Shown piece after piece: positions 9,283 through 17,179 of a stretch of 64,000 bases of DNA. Positions within the stretch are counted from its first letter, which is position 1; each line of letters begins with the position of its first letter. A program made the position numbers and the translations under genes. Source of the DNA: Lacibacter cauensis (GTDB lineage Bacteria; Bacteroidota; Bacteroidia; Chitinophagales; Chitinophagaceae). Location: NCBI RefSeq assembly GCF_007830055.1, contig NZ_VLLE01000002.1:631953-695952 (forward strand), given 5' to 3'. Under the pieces are notes generated by a model, which made no database searches, had not been told where the DNA came from, and saw nothing but the letters and a program-made list of their open reading frames with translations.

Positions 9283-9344
9283 TATGGGTGTGAAGTTAAA
9301 TAGCTGTTTTCATGCAACAAGCGTTAGTCTTAAAATAAATTTCA

Positions 9345-9374
9345 AACAAATAAAAAGGCTGCATTGCTGCAGCC
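9345..9374 (-). terminator. Intrinsic terminator of the T9SS protein gene
   Basis: Read on the minus strand: stem GGCTGCA / TGCAGCC (7 bp) with a 4-nt loop, directly followed by TTTTTATTTG. It lies 24 bp after the stop of the secreted protein gene and just upstream of the thr leader, so it separates the two transcripts. Confidence 0.85.
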
Positions 9375-9397
9375 CTTCACCCTATTGATTTTTCGTT

Positions 9398-10609
9398 TTA
9401 TTGTAAAATGAATTTCGAAGTATAAACTGCTTTCATTTCATTGTTAAGCACTTTTACAAAGTACATGCCTTTGCTCATTTTTTTGCTAAGCTCAACTCCT
9501 TCAAATTGCCCGGGCCCGCTGATATTTACAACTTTGTTCAGCAATAATTTTCCTGAAAGATCCATTACCTGAATCGTATGTATTCCTGTTGTTGTTTCTT
9601 CGAAGTTTAATTGAAAACGATATTCGGTTACGGGGTTGGGATACATGCTGATCTTTTGATTCGCAGTTTCAAACGGAGATCGGCCCTGTACATATTGACC
9701 TTTATTGATCGCCGGACGAAGTGCAAGATTGCTGCTCGCCAGATCGGAGGCGTTGATGCGTTGTTCTTTTGTAAAGGCAAGCTTTGCCTGCAACTGATCG
9801 AGTTCAAGTTGATAGAAAGGTTGGTTGCCTATGCTGCAGGAAAGTAAGATCGTTCCATCGTTGTTTACTGCAGCACCGTTAACGGTAAAGTTTTCCGGAA
9901 GTCCTTTGATTGTGCCGAGGTTCGTTGTTATTCTTGTTGCCGGGTCAATTGAAAATACCTGATGCCGTTGACTGATGAGGTAAAGCAAACCATCGGTACC
10001 AGCCACCACATCGCCACCCCAGCTGCTGCACTGGCTGTGTACCGACATGGCGCCGTTATCAGCTGCATCAACCAAATTTCCTAAATCGGTCAACTGTGGT
10101 TTTTTGCCTGTAGTAAAGCGATAGAGATGATTGCCATCGTTGGTAATAGCATAACCATAGCCATCTGCTGCAATCACCATCCTGGTAATATGATTAGCAG
10201 GATCGTTTAGATTAAGTTCATTTAATATCGGAGATGATATTGTGTAATATTTAGCTTCAGCAGGTGTGCGTACATCTGCCCAACGTAATTCTGCAATGCG
10301 CATCGGAATAAAAAACATGCGTTGTGTTTTACCATCGTAAGCAGCAGCTGCAACACTGGTATAAGTTGGAAAAGATCCACCAGAACTTGTCCGTTGTCTA
10401 TTTGTTTCAACATCAATTACTGCCGGGTGTTGTTTCCGGTAATCGTAAATGGTTTGTACCAACTCTCCTTTTTTGCTGTTCATCAGTTGTAGGTTCATCC
10501 AGCTTGCCTCGTTTTCGGCAGCGTTGATCACATACACAAACGATGATTTTTGTGCGGCTAATGAACAGGTGATGAAAAGGAAAGCGGAGAGTAAAAAATG
10601 CTCTTTCAT
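9398..10609 (-). CDS. Secreted protein with type IX secretion (T9SS type A) sorting domain
   Basis: About 403 aa from the ATG at 10609, chosen because it begins a clean signal peptide (MKEHFLLSAFLFITCSLAAQ); an in-frame ATG at 10678 would bury it. The middle looks like a beta-propeller (repeated blades such as GYGYAITNDGNHLYRF and DGLLYLISQRHQVFSID). The last 80 residues form a sorting domain: MYPNPVTEYRFQLNF, then GIHTIQVMDLSGKLL, then KGMYFVKVLNN. The expected route is Sec export, then T9SS export and surface attachment. The role is unknown. Monocistronic, ended by an intrinsic terminator. Confidence 0.88.
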   Translation of the reverse strand: MKEHFLLSAFLFITCSLAAQKSSFVYVINAAENEASWMNLQLMNSKKGELVQTIYDYRKQHPAVIDVETNRQRTSSGGSFPTYTSVAAAAYDGKTQRMFFIPMRIAELRWADVRTPAEAKYYTISSPILNELNLNDPANHITRMVIAADGYGYAITNDGNHLYRFTTGKKPQLTDLGNLVDAADNGAMSVHSQCSSWGGDVVAGTDGLLYLISQRHQVFSIDPATRITTNLGTIKGLPENFTVNGAAVNNDGTILLSCSIGNQPFYQLELDQLQAKLAFTKEQRINASDLASSNLALRPAINKGQYVQGRSPFETANQKISMYPNPVTEYRFQLNFEETTTGIHTIQVMDLSGKLLLNKVVNISGPGQFEGVELSKKMSKGMYFVKVLNNEMKAVYTSKFILQ

Positions 10610-10728
10610 AATGTGCAGTTTTAGTGGTGTTTGCCGAAATGGAATGTATAAGTTACAACCATTCATTGCCAATTGCAACCCTTTTGAGGCACATTTTTAT
10701 GAACGAGAAAATGAGGAAGCAGAGTGGT

Positions 10729-11550
10729 TTATCCGCCAATAGCGGTAAGTGCTTTTTTCACAGTGCCATGCGTAAGCAGCAGGTCTTTGGCCGCTTCGTA
10801 ATTATTGATGCCGCTGCGAAGCATCAGCATTTTTACACCCCGGTCCACCAGTTTTTCGTTGCTCAGCTGCATATTGACCATGCGGTTGTCTTCTACCCTT
10901 CCCAGCTGGATCATAATAGATGTGGAGATCATGTTCAACACCAGTTTTTGTGCTGTGCCGCTTTTCATACGGGTACTGCCGGTTACAAACTCGGGCCCAA
11001 CAATTACTTCAATTGGAAAATCTGCGGCTTTCGATACGGGTGAGTTGGGGTTGCAACTGATGCTGCCTGTAATAATGTTGCGCTTGCGGCATTCTTCGAG
11101 TGCGCCGATAACATAAGGTGTGGTGCCGCTGGCAGCAATGCCAATTACCACATCTTTATCGGAAATATTGTGTGCTTCAAGATCGGCCCAGCCCTGTTCT
11201 TTACTGTCCTCGGCAAACTCTACAGCGTTGGTAATAGCTTTTTCGCCACCGGCAATAATACCAATCACCAAACCATAAGGCACACCGTACGTTGGCGGAC
11301 ATTCGCTGGCATCTACAATACCTAAACGACCGCTTGTGCCGGCGCCAATATAAAACAATCGGCCGCCCATGAGCATTTTATCGGTAATGGCAGAAACCAA
11401 CGGTTCTATTTGTGGAATTGCTTTTTCAACAGCTGCGGGAACAATGCTGTCTTCTTTATTGATGTTGTGGAGCAATTCCGCAACGCTCATGTTTTCGAGA
11501 TGATGATAATTCGATTCCTGTTCTGTAATCCGTACAAATTGTTCTGCCAT
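10729..11550 (-). CDS. murQ: N-acetylmuramic acid 6-phosphate etherase
   Basis: 273 aa. Cleaves the D-lactyl ether of MurNAc-6-phosphate to GlcNAc-6-phosphate and D-lactate in cell-wall recycling. The SIS sugar-isomerase domain is clear: GGRLFYIGAGTSGRLGI near residues 62-78, DASECPPTYG, GIAASGTTPYVIGAL near 138, and GSTRMKSGTAQKLVLNMIST near 190-209. Only 9 bp from the upstream kinase gene, so the two form an operon in which the kinase product is probably the MurQ substrate. Confidence 0.95.
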   Translation of the reverse strand: MAEQFVRITEQESNYHHLENMSVAELLHNINKEDSIVPAAVEKAIPQIEPLVSAITDKMLMGGRLFYIGAGTSGRLGIVDASECPPTYGVPYGLVIGIIAGGEKAITNAVEFAEDSKEQGWADLEAHNISDKDVVIGIAASGTTPYVIGALEECRKRNIITGSISCNPNSPVSKAADFPIEVIVGPEFVTGSTRMKSGTAQKLVLNMISTSIMIQLGRVEDNRMVNMQLSNEKLVDRGVKMLMLRSGINNYEAAKDLLLTHGTVKKALTAIGG

Positions 11551-11559
11551 GCTGCAAAA

Positions 11560-12405
11560 TTAGCTATGATATTCGATTAAACCCTGCATTGGATTTTTAA
11601 GGATACGTCCCGGTTGTAATTCGTACGTATGACACATTGCTTTCAACACATCACGAAATGCATAAGCAACGCTGCCTGTAAAGTGGATGGGATACAACCA
11701 GCTTTCCCTGAACTTATACAGGTGGTTAAAGAAAAAATCATTGAAGGAGTCTTCAATAATATTTTCAACCATGTAATGTCCCCTGTTTTCGCTCAGGAAG
11801 AGTGCAAAGGATGCCATGTACCTGTTGGGCATCGGCTGGCGGTACACCTTATCCAGAATTTCTACACGGTCGGTGTTGTACTTGGCATCAAAACGGGCTT
11901 TCAGCTCTTCATCAAATGTATTGTAGAGATAATGTTGGATTACCTTTCTGCCAAGATAAGCACCGCTTCCTTCATCGCCCAGCACATAACCCAAACCCGG
12001 ACTTCCCTTTACGATGCGTTTACCATTGTAATAACAGGTGTTGGAGCCGGTACCCAATATGCATGCAATCCCTTTTTCGTGGCCGCATAACGCCTTCGCA
12101 GCGCCCATCATATCATTATCAACCTTAATTTTTTGTGCCGATGGAAATACTTCCTTCAACGCCTGCTTAATGCTTTTAATATTCTGCTCGCTGCTGCAGC
12201 CAGTGCCATAGAAGTCAATTTCGTCCACCTGCGTTTTTGCTAATTTCTTTTTCAGTTCTTTCTGTAACAAGCTGCTTATCTGTTCGCTGCTCATCAAAAA
12301 AGGACTGATGCCTTGGGTAAAAATGGTCTTTTTCTTTTTTCCCTTCAACAGGCACCATTCTGCCTTTGTTGCTCCGCTGTCTGCAATTAGTTTAGTCGAA
12401 CTCAT
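11560..12405 (-). CDS. BadF/BadG-type N-acetyl amino-sugar kinase, probable MurNAc or GlcNAc kinase
   Basis: 281 aa with the actin-like ATPase fold: LIADSGATKAEWCLLKG at residues 5-21 (phosphate-1), DNDMMGAAKALCG near 97, and ACILGTGSNTCYYNG near 114. This family includes bacterial N-acetylglucosamine kinases and, in Bacteroidota such as Tannerella, a MurNAc kinase encoded beside murQ. That neighbourhood makes MurNAc kinase the preferred reading, by inference. Cytoplasmic, no signal peptide. Divergent from the protease gene at 12522. Confidence 0.82.
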   Translation of the reverse strand: MSSTKLIADSGATKAEWCLLKGKKKKTIFTQGISPFLMSSEQISSLLQKELKKKLAKTQVDEIDFYGTGCSSEQNIKSIKQALKEVFPSAQKIKVDNDMMGAAKALCGHEKGIACILGTGSNTCYYNGKRIVKGSPGLGYVLGDEGSGAYLGRKVIQHYLYNTFDEELKARFDAKYNTDRVEILDKVYRQPMPNRYMASFALFLSENRGHYMVENIIEDSFNDFFFNHLYKFRESWLYPIHFTGSVAYAFRDVLKAMCHTYELQPGRILKNPMQGLIEYHS

Positions 12406-12521
12406 ACCGTTATTACGTTTTTCGGGCCTTTACTGTAATTTATTAAAATCGGGATAAATGTAGGAAGACAATATGCTTTATTTTCATGAAATTTGCGGGT
12501 CTTTTATCTGATATTAAGTTC

Positions 12522-14117
12522 ATGAATCAAAAGAAAGTTCAAGTTTGGTTGCCTGTCGTGTTATCCGTTACCCTCGTTTTGGGGATGTTTTTCGGTTATA
12601 AACTCCGGGATAATATGGGCAGCTACGCCCCTTCTTTCTTCCATCGGGCCAAGAAAAATCCCGTTCAGGAAATTCTTACACTCATACAGCAGAAATATGT
12701 GGATACGGTGAATGTTGATTCGCTTGGCGAATTTGCCATCCAGGATTTACTCAGCCAGCTCGATCCGCATTCTACTTACATTCCTCCCGTTGAACTGGAT
12801 ATGGTGAATGAAAAGATGCAGGGTAATTTCCAGGGTGTAGGTATCGAGTTCGGGATGTTGAACGATACGCTGAACATTTTATATGTGATGCCCGGCGGTC
12901 CGTCGGCTGAAGCAGGTTTACAAGTGGGCGATCAGATTATTACTGCGAACGATTCTATCATATCGGGCAAAAAACGCAAAGGCGATGAAATACGCCGCAT
13001 TTTCCGTGGCCCGAAAGGAACAGAAGTGAAAGGTGAGTTAATCCGTGATGGAAAGAAAGTACAATACAGCATTGTACGCAACATTATTCCTATTAAAAGT
13101 ATTGATGCGGCCTACATGATAGAGCCAGCTGTAGCGTATATCCGTTTAAACAAGTTCTCCAGCACTACTTACGAAGAGTTTATGGAAAACCTGGAACGTT
13201 TGCAGAAGGAAGGCATGCAAAAGCTCATTCTCGATTTACGTGGCAATGGTGGTGGTATGCTGGATGATGCCGTTCAGATTGCCGATGAGTTTTTAGACGG
13301 TAATAAGGAAATCGTTTATACCGAAGGCAAATCGTATCCCAAGCAAATCTATTCTGCCCGTCGCCCGGGTTTATTTGAAAAAGGAAAGTTGGTGTTGCTG
13401 CTTGATGAAAACTCAGCTTCGGCAAGTGAGGTGTTGGCAGGTGCATTGCAGGATTGGGACAGGGCAACGATCATCGGCCGCCGTTCGTTTGGTAAAGGGT
13501 TGGTACAGGAACAGTTTAGTTTAAGCGATGGCAGTGCTGTGCGTTTAACCGTATCACGCTATTTTACGCCGATTGGCCGCAGCATTCAAAAGCCCTATAG
13601 CAGAACCGATCGTGATAAATATGAGGAAGAAGTGCAGAACCGATTTACCAACGGTGAAGTGTTTCATGGCGATTCATCGGCACATAATGGTAAAGCTTAC
13701 AAAACAAAAGGCGGACGAATTGTTTATGGTGGCGGTGGTATTTCGCCCGATGTATATGTAGCAATCGATACATCAGCTTCCCTGCCCCGCAATAAACGTC
13801 CGAAAATAAGAGGTTTTGTGAGTGACGCTGCCTACTTGTATTTTATCAAAAACAAAAAGCAAATCAGCTCGTTTAAATCTGCATCACAACTGCAGCAATA
13901 TCTAGCAGTCAATACAGATGCACTTTCTTTTCTTTCAACCAACCTTGCTAAAGACAGTGTAAATCTTTCTGCATTTACAGTTCCTCAGCAGAAAAATCTT
14001 ACAGAGAATTTTATCAGTATGATCAGCTGGTACGTTTGGTACAACGAAGGATATGCCCGTGTAAAAAACAGCAGCGATCCTATTGTGCTAAAAGCATTGG
14101 AAGAAATAAAGAAGTAA
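12522..14117 (+). CDS. S41 family C-terminal processing peptidase
   Basis: 531 aa from the ATG at 12522. An earlier in-frame ATG (12486) overlaps a promoter-like box (gaaatttgcggg), so the later start is preferred. Residues 6-25 form an uncleaved membrane anchor. A PDZ domain spans about 80-165 and the S41 catalytic domain about 180-360, with Ser in ENSASASEVLAGALQD and Lys in RRSFGKGLVQ forming the Ser-Lys dyad. Such enzymes trim C-termini of envelope proteins in the periplasm. The C-terminal 170 residues are an extension common in Bacteroidota copies. Transcribed alone, divergent from the amino-sugar kinase. Confidence 0.93.
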   Translation: MNQKKVQVWLPVVLSVTLVLGMFFGYKLRDNMGSYAPSFFHRAKKNPVQEILTLIQQKYVDTVNVDSLGEFAIQDLLSQLDPHSTYIPPVELDMVNEKMQGNFQGVGIEFGMLNDTLNILYVMPGGPSAEAGLQVGDQIITANDSIISGKKRKGDEIRRIFRGPKGTEVKGELIRDGKKVQYSIVRNIIPIKSIDAAYMIEPAVAYIRLNKFSSTTYEEFMENLERLQKEGMQKLILDLRGNGGGMLDDAVQIADEFLDGNKEIVYTEGKSYPKQIYSARRPGLFEKGKLVLLLDENSASASEVLAGALQDWDRATIIGRRSFGKGLVQEQFSLSDGSAVRLTVSRYFTPIGRSIQKPYSRTDRDKYEEEVQNRFTNGEVFHGDSSAHNGKAYKTKGGRIVYGGGGISPDVYVAIDTSASLPRNKRPKIRGFVSDAAYLYFIKNKKQISSFKSASQLQQYLAVNTDALSFLSTNLAKDSVNLSAFTVPQQKNLTENFISMISWYVWYNEGYARVKNSSDPIVLKALEEIKK

Positions 14118-14185
14118 TCTCTCCTTTTACTTTGTTACTTTGTTAAGAACGGTGCTACTAACCGTTAGTGTACAGTTATTCCTTG

Positions 14186-14193
14186 TACATTTG
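14186..14193 (+). promoter_or_regulatory. Promoter -7 box for the cystathionine beta-synthase gene
   Basis: TACATTTG is an exact match to the Bacteroidota -7 consensus TAnnTTTG, placing transcription start near 14200, 17 nt before the ATG at 14217. No good -33 TTTG is seen; TTAG at 14165 is the nearest. The position also argues against the earlier start at 14193. Confidence 0.55.
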
Positions 14194-14216
14194 TGCACTT
14201 AACAGAAGAAAATACT

Positions 14217-15575
14217 ATGGACATTAAGAATAATATTCTTGAAACAATTGGAAACACCCCGCTTATTCGGTTAAATAAAATAACCCGCAATCTCCCCTGC
14301 ACTGTGGTTGCAAAGGTTGATTATTTCAATCCCGGCAATTCTATTAAGGACCGCATGGCGTTGAAGATGGTTGAGATTGCCGAACAGGAAGGTAAGTTAA
14401 AACCAGGCGGAACAATTATAGAAGGCACCAGTGGTAATACAGGTATGGGCTTGGCTTTGGCTGCTGTTGTGAAAGGCTACAAATGCATTTTTGTTACCAC
14501 AGATAAACAATCGAAAGAGAAAGCAGATATTCTTAAAGCTGTTGGTGCAGAAGTAATTGTTTGCCCAACCAATGTTGCACCCGAAGATCCCCGCAGTTAC
14601 TACAGTGTTGCAGCACGTTTGGCAAAGGAAATTCCGAACTCATATCACATGAATCAATACGACAACCTCGCAAACAGGTTGGCGCATTACGAAACAACGG
14701 GTCCGGAAATCTGGAAGCAAACCGATGGCAAAATTACACACTTGGTTTGTACAGCTGGTACCGGTGGAACCATTACCGGTACGGCGATGTACTTGAAAGA
14801 AAAAAATCCTGACATACAAATATGGGCCATTGATGTGTATGGCTCACTACTCACCAAGTATTTCCGAACTGGCGAAATTGATATGGGTGAAGTACATCCT
14901 TACATCAGCGAAGGTTTTGGCGAAGACTTTGTGCCGAAGAATTATGATATGAGTGTTATCGACCACTTCGAACAGGTAACGGATAAAGATGGTGCGGTGA
15001 TGGCCCGTCGTTTAGCAAAGGAAGAAGGATTGTTCTGCGGTTACAGTGCAGGCAGTTGTTTGCAAGGCCTCATACAGTTGAAAGACCGTTTGAAAAAAGA
15101 TGACCTGGTGGTTGCTATTCTGCACGACCATGGAAGCCGTTATGTAGGAAAGATATACAACGATCAATGGATGATGGAACGTGGTTTTCTGGATGTGAAA
15201 ACCTTTAAAGACATTGTTTCATCCCGTGCACATAATCGTTTAATCAGTGTAGATCCGTCTACTACTGTTGCTGAAACAGTAGAGTTGATGAAGAAGTATG
15301 ATATCGAGCATTTGCCTGTACTGAAGGATGGCGAACCTGTAGGTTCTATTTCGGAAAATGGATTGTTCAATAAAGTTTTTTCGAATCCTGAAATAAAGAA
15401 TGCAGCTGTAGCAGATGTAATAGAAACAACGTTGCCGATTGTTGCCTTTGATACGCCGATTGAACGTATCAGTTCGCTCATAACAAAAGAAAACGGTGCA
15501 GTCCTGAGTAAAGATGAGGCAGGCAACTACCATATTGTTACGAAATACGATATTATACAGTCGCTTACTAAATAG
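14217..15575 (+). CDS. cbs: Cystathionine beta-synthase (PLP enzyme with CBS pair)
   Basis: 452 aa from the ATG at 14217. The N-terminal 320 residues are a PLP-dependent cysteine-synthase-fold enzyme: the Schiff-base lysine is in NPGNSIKDRMA (about residue 44), EGTSGNTGMGLA follows, and CTAGTGGTITG binds phosphate. The C-terminal 120 residues are two CBS motifs (ISVDPSTTVAETVELMKK and LPIVAFDTPIERISSLI), which may sense adenosyl ligands. The reaction condenses serine, or activated serine, with homocysteine. A cysteine synthase role cannot be excluded by eye. Monocistronic with its own terminator. Confidence 0.88.
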   Translation: MDIKNNILETIGNTPLIRLNKITRNLPCTVVAKVDYFNPGNSIKDRMALKMVEIAEQEGKLKPGGTIIEGTSGNTGMGLALAAVVKGYKCIFVTTDKQSKEKADILKAVGAEVIVCPTNVAPEDPRSYYSVAARLAKEIPNSYHMNQYDNLANRLAHYETTGPEIWKQTDGKITHLVCTAGTGGTITGTAMYLKEKNPDIQIWAIDVYGSLLTKYFRTGEIDMGEVHPYISEGFGEDFVPKNYDMSVIDHFEQVTDKDGAVMARRLAKEEGLFCGYSAGSCLQGLIQLKDRLKKDDLVVAILHDHGSRYVGKIYNDQWMMERGFLDVKTFKDIVSSRAHNRLISVDPSTTVAETVELMKKYDIEHLPVLKDGEPVGSISENGLFNKVFSNPEIKNAAVADVIETTLPIVAFDTPIERISSLITKENGAVLSKDEAGNYHIVTKYDIIQSLTK

Positions 15576-15599
15576 CGAATACCGCAAAAACGAAACGTA

Positions 15600-15627
15600 A
15601 AGGCCGCTGTAAAGCGGCTTTTCTTTT
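15600..15627 (+). terminator. Intrinsic terminator after cbs
   Basis: Stem GCCGCT / AGCGGC, extended by A-T and G-T pairs, loop of 4 nt, followed by TTTTCTTTT. It lies 25 bp beyond the stop codon of the cystathionine beta-synthase gene. Confidence 0.85.
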
Positions 15628-15747
15628 GTAAGAGTGTTCATTTTATGCCTAAAACAGGCTTATTTACGTAAGTACACGCTCAGAATACACGTAGTTTTAC
15701 GTTTTGCGGGGTAAATACCGATGGTTCGAAAAAGAGAAATACTGCTC

Positions 15748-15778
15748 TTGTACAGCTTTAACAATGCTTATACTTTTG
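15748..15778 (+). promoter_or_regulatory. Strong Bacteroidota-type promoter of the candidate ncRNA
   Basis: TTG at 15748-15750 and TACTTTTG at 15771-15778 are separated by 20 bp, matching the primary sigma-factor consensus of the phylum (TTG near -33, TAnnTTTG near -7). The predicted start is about 15783-15786. No reading frame starts downstream for 560 bp, so this promoter serves something other than an adjacent protein gene. Confidence 0.65.
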
Positions 15779-15784
15779 TATCGG

Positions 15785-16198
15785 AAGTTGATTGAAACAC
15801 AATCAATGTTAACCAAGAGAAATAACTGAGAAAATATCCAAATCCATTAAAAAACCAAAGTAACAAATCCAATATCAGTTGACTTCCAATTTGAAAAACC
15901 AACAGTAAATCCAATAGCCCTGTAAGAAAACCAAAAGAACCGTTGAAAAATCCAAATGAAATCCTAACTGAAAGAACCACACCAAATCCTAAAGAAAGAC
16001 CAAACGCAAAATCCAAGCGTCCTAGGAAGAAAGACCAATCCTAGTCCTGAAAGACCAAAAAAAGCCAACCGGATCAGAACTAATCCCTCTGTTGCGGAAA
16101 CCAAGAGACCAAAAAAGGCTTTATCTAAAAGATCTGGATCCTAAGAAAACCAACGTAAAATCCAAACGTAATATCCTCTGAAATCCAGATCTTTTTTT
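15785..16198 (+). ncRNA. Candidate A-rich, CCAA-repeat non-coding RNA, about 414 nt
   Basis: Delimited by the promoter at 15748-15778 and a terminator ending at 16198. The 5' end forms a perfect 7-bp hairpin (TTGATTG 15788-15794, loop AAACA, CAATCAA 15800-15806) that would cap the RNA. The body is about half A, poor in G, and has 19 CCAA words, usually in contexts AAAAYCCAAA, AAAGACCAAA or AAAACCAAA; counting all CC pairs, neighbours are often 10-14 nt apart. Stops occur in all plus frames. An internal hairpin CTAGGA / TCCTAG (16022-16044) displays one ACCAA in its loop. The build suggests a largely single-stranded multi-site RNA; the partner and role are unknown. I recognise no Rfam family. 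Confidence 0.6.
16127..16198 (+). terminator. Terminator of the candidate ncRNA
   Basis: AAAAGATCTGGAT (16127-16139) pairs perfectly with ATCCAGATCTTTT (16183-16195), 13 bp, and the T run continues to 16198 (seven T in all, then CCTTTT). The 43-nt loop is unusually long and carries two more CCAA words. The stem is far too long to be chance. Confidence 0.7.
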
Positions 16199-16325
16199 CC
16201 TTTTATCTGTCATTAACCGAAGATATTTTGAAAAAAAGTTGGAACGTGTTTCCAAAATCCTTTGAATGAGCTACCTGATTTCGTACCAAGAAAACATAAA
16301 CACCAAAGGAACCGTTCAATTAATT
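16199..16325. other. Non-coding stretch between ncRNA and metal-receptor gene
   Basis: No gene seen. It keeps the A-rich, CCAA-bearing texture (tttccaaaatcc near 16250, taccaagaaaac near 16284, caccaaagg near 16301). A 6-bp hairpin TTGGAA / TTCCAA lies at 16239-16255; read on the minus strand it is followed by CTTTTTTT, but no minus-strand gene feeds it. Confidence 0.4.
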
Positions 16326-16380
16326 AATTTGCCTGTTTGAAAAATGAAATGAGTCAATTTCACGATCAAACAGGCAAATT
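16326..16380 (+). promoter_or_regulatory. 15-bp perfect inverted repeat enclosing the start codon
   Basis: AATTTGCCTGTTTGA (16326-16340) and TCAAACAGGCAAATT (16366-16380) are exact reverse complements, 25 nt apart; the loop holds the presumed ATG (16349). The second arm is followed by TGTTTTTATT. In RNA this could hide or present the start codon, or act as an intragenic attenuator; in DNA it could be an operator. The second arm encodes residues of the conserved protein start, so only the first arm is free to vary. Confidence 0.55.
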
Positions 16381-17179
16381 TGTTTTTATTCAATCCTCTC
16401 CTCCCCGCAGGGTTGTATCTCTTGTGCCATCACTCACCGAGTTGTTGTATTCGCTGCAGCTAGAAGATGAAGTTGTGGGGATTACCAAGTTTTGTGTTCA
16501 TCCCGAACATTGGTTCAGAACAAAACAACGGGTTGGTGGAACTAAAAATGCCGACATAGCAGCAATCCAGTCTTTACAGCCCGATCTTGTAATTGCCAGC
16601 AAAGAAGAAAATGTAAGAGAGCAGGTGGAAGCAATTGAAGCTTTTTGCCCGGTTTATTGTTCAGATATCAGCAACCTGGAAGATGCATACCAAGCAATAG
16701 CACAAATCGGCATGCTTACACATCGTTCAGCGAAGGCAGAAGAGCTGATTGAGCAGCTTAAAGCAAACTTTGCGCAATTAAAACCGGCAACAAAAAAAAT
16801 GCGCTGTGTCTATCTTATCTGGAACAATCCGTACATGAGTGTCGGTGGCGATACATTTATTAACGACATGCTTACCAAAGCCGGATTTGAAAATGTGTTG
16901 CAGGAAAAACTGCGTTACCCTGAAATCGATTTGGAGCAAATAGCATCGCTGGATGTTGAGGTTATACTTTTTTCATCGGAACCATTTCCATTTAAGCAAC
17001 AACATCTCGAAGCACTTGCAACAGCCTGGCAACAACAAATACCGCAGCAAAACCTACCCTTGTTACGAAATGTAGATGGCGAAATGTTTAGCTGGTATGG
17101 AAGCCGTTTGCTTTATGCAACAGAATATTTTAAAAAACTCCGGGAAAGCTTATTTTTAAGCGATGAACTTATTGTATAA
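16349..17179 (+). CDS. Helical backbone metal receptor / ABC substrate-binding-like protein
   Basis: 276 aa from ATG 16349; a TTG at 16337 is also in frame but lies in the first arm of the inverted repeat. The start QFHDQTGKFVFIQSSPPRRVVSLVPSLTELLYSLQ and GITKFCVHPEHW near residue 50 match the periplasmic-binding-protein-like (BtuF/FhuD fold) family, which binds cobalamin or metal chelates. There is no signal peptide, so unlike true BtuF it seems cytoplasmic; such leaderless forms are common in Bacteroidota and their ligand is unsettled. The 3' end overlaps the next gene by 17 bp. Confidence 0.8.
   Translation: MSQFHDQTGKFVFIQSSPPRRVVSLVPSLTELLYSLQLEDEVVGITKFCVHPEHWFRTKQRVGGTKNADIAAIQSLQPDLVIASKEENVREQVEAIEAFCPVYCSDISNLEDAYQAIAQIGMLTHRSAKAEELIEQLKANFAQLKPATKKMRCVYLIWNNPYMSVGGDTFINDMLTKAGFENVLQEKLRYPEIDLEQIASLDVEVILFSSEPFPFKQQHLEALATAWQQQIPQQNLPLLRNVDGEMFSWYGSRLLYATEYFKKLRESLFLSDELIV

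Noticed and set aside
12486-12521. Upstream start for the S41 peptidase at 12486
   Set aside because: The segment overlaps a promoter-like box, and the 12 extra residues do not look conserved; the ATG at 12522 leads straight into the membrane anchor.
15768-16016. 82-codon open frame on the minus strand inside the A-rich region
   Set aside because: It is open because the complementary strand is T-rich and stop-poor. The product is a monotone of Phe, Leu and Gly with no plausible start signal, and the strand is opposite to the promoter and terminator.
15810-16190. CRISPR array or tandem repeat
   Set aside because: The motifs share only a short core (YCCAA) and spacing varies from 8 to over 30 nt. 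There are no conserved repeat units or unique spacers and no cas genes.
15785-16198. Known RNA classes (tmRNA, SRP RNA, RNase P, 6S, CsrB-like)
   Set aside because: No tag reading frame or acceptor end, no P4-like or SRP domain helices, no long 6S-type rod. The transcribed strand has UCC/ACC rather than the GGA motifs of CsrA-binding RNAs.
16239-16255. Minus-strand terminator TTGGAA/TTCCAA with CTTTTTTT
   Set aside because: Only a 6-bp stem, and there is no minus-strand gene upstream of it. Kept as a note, not as a feature.
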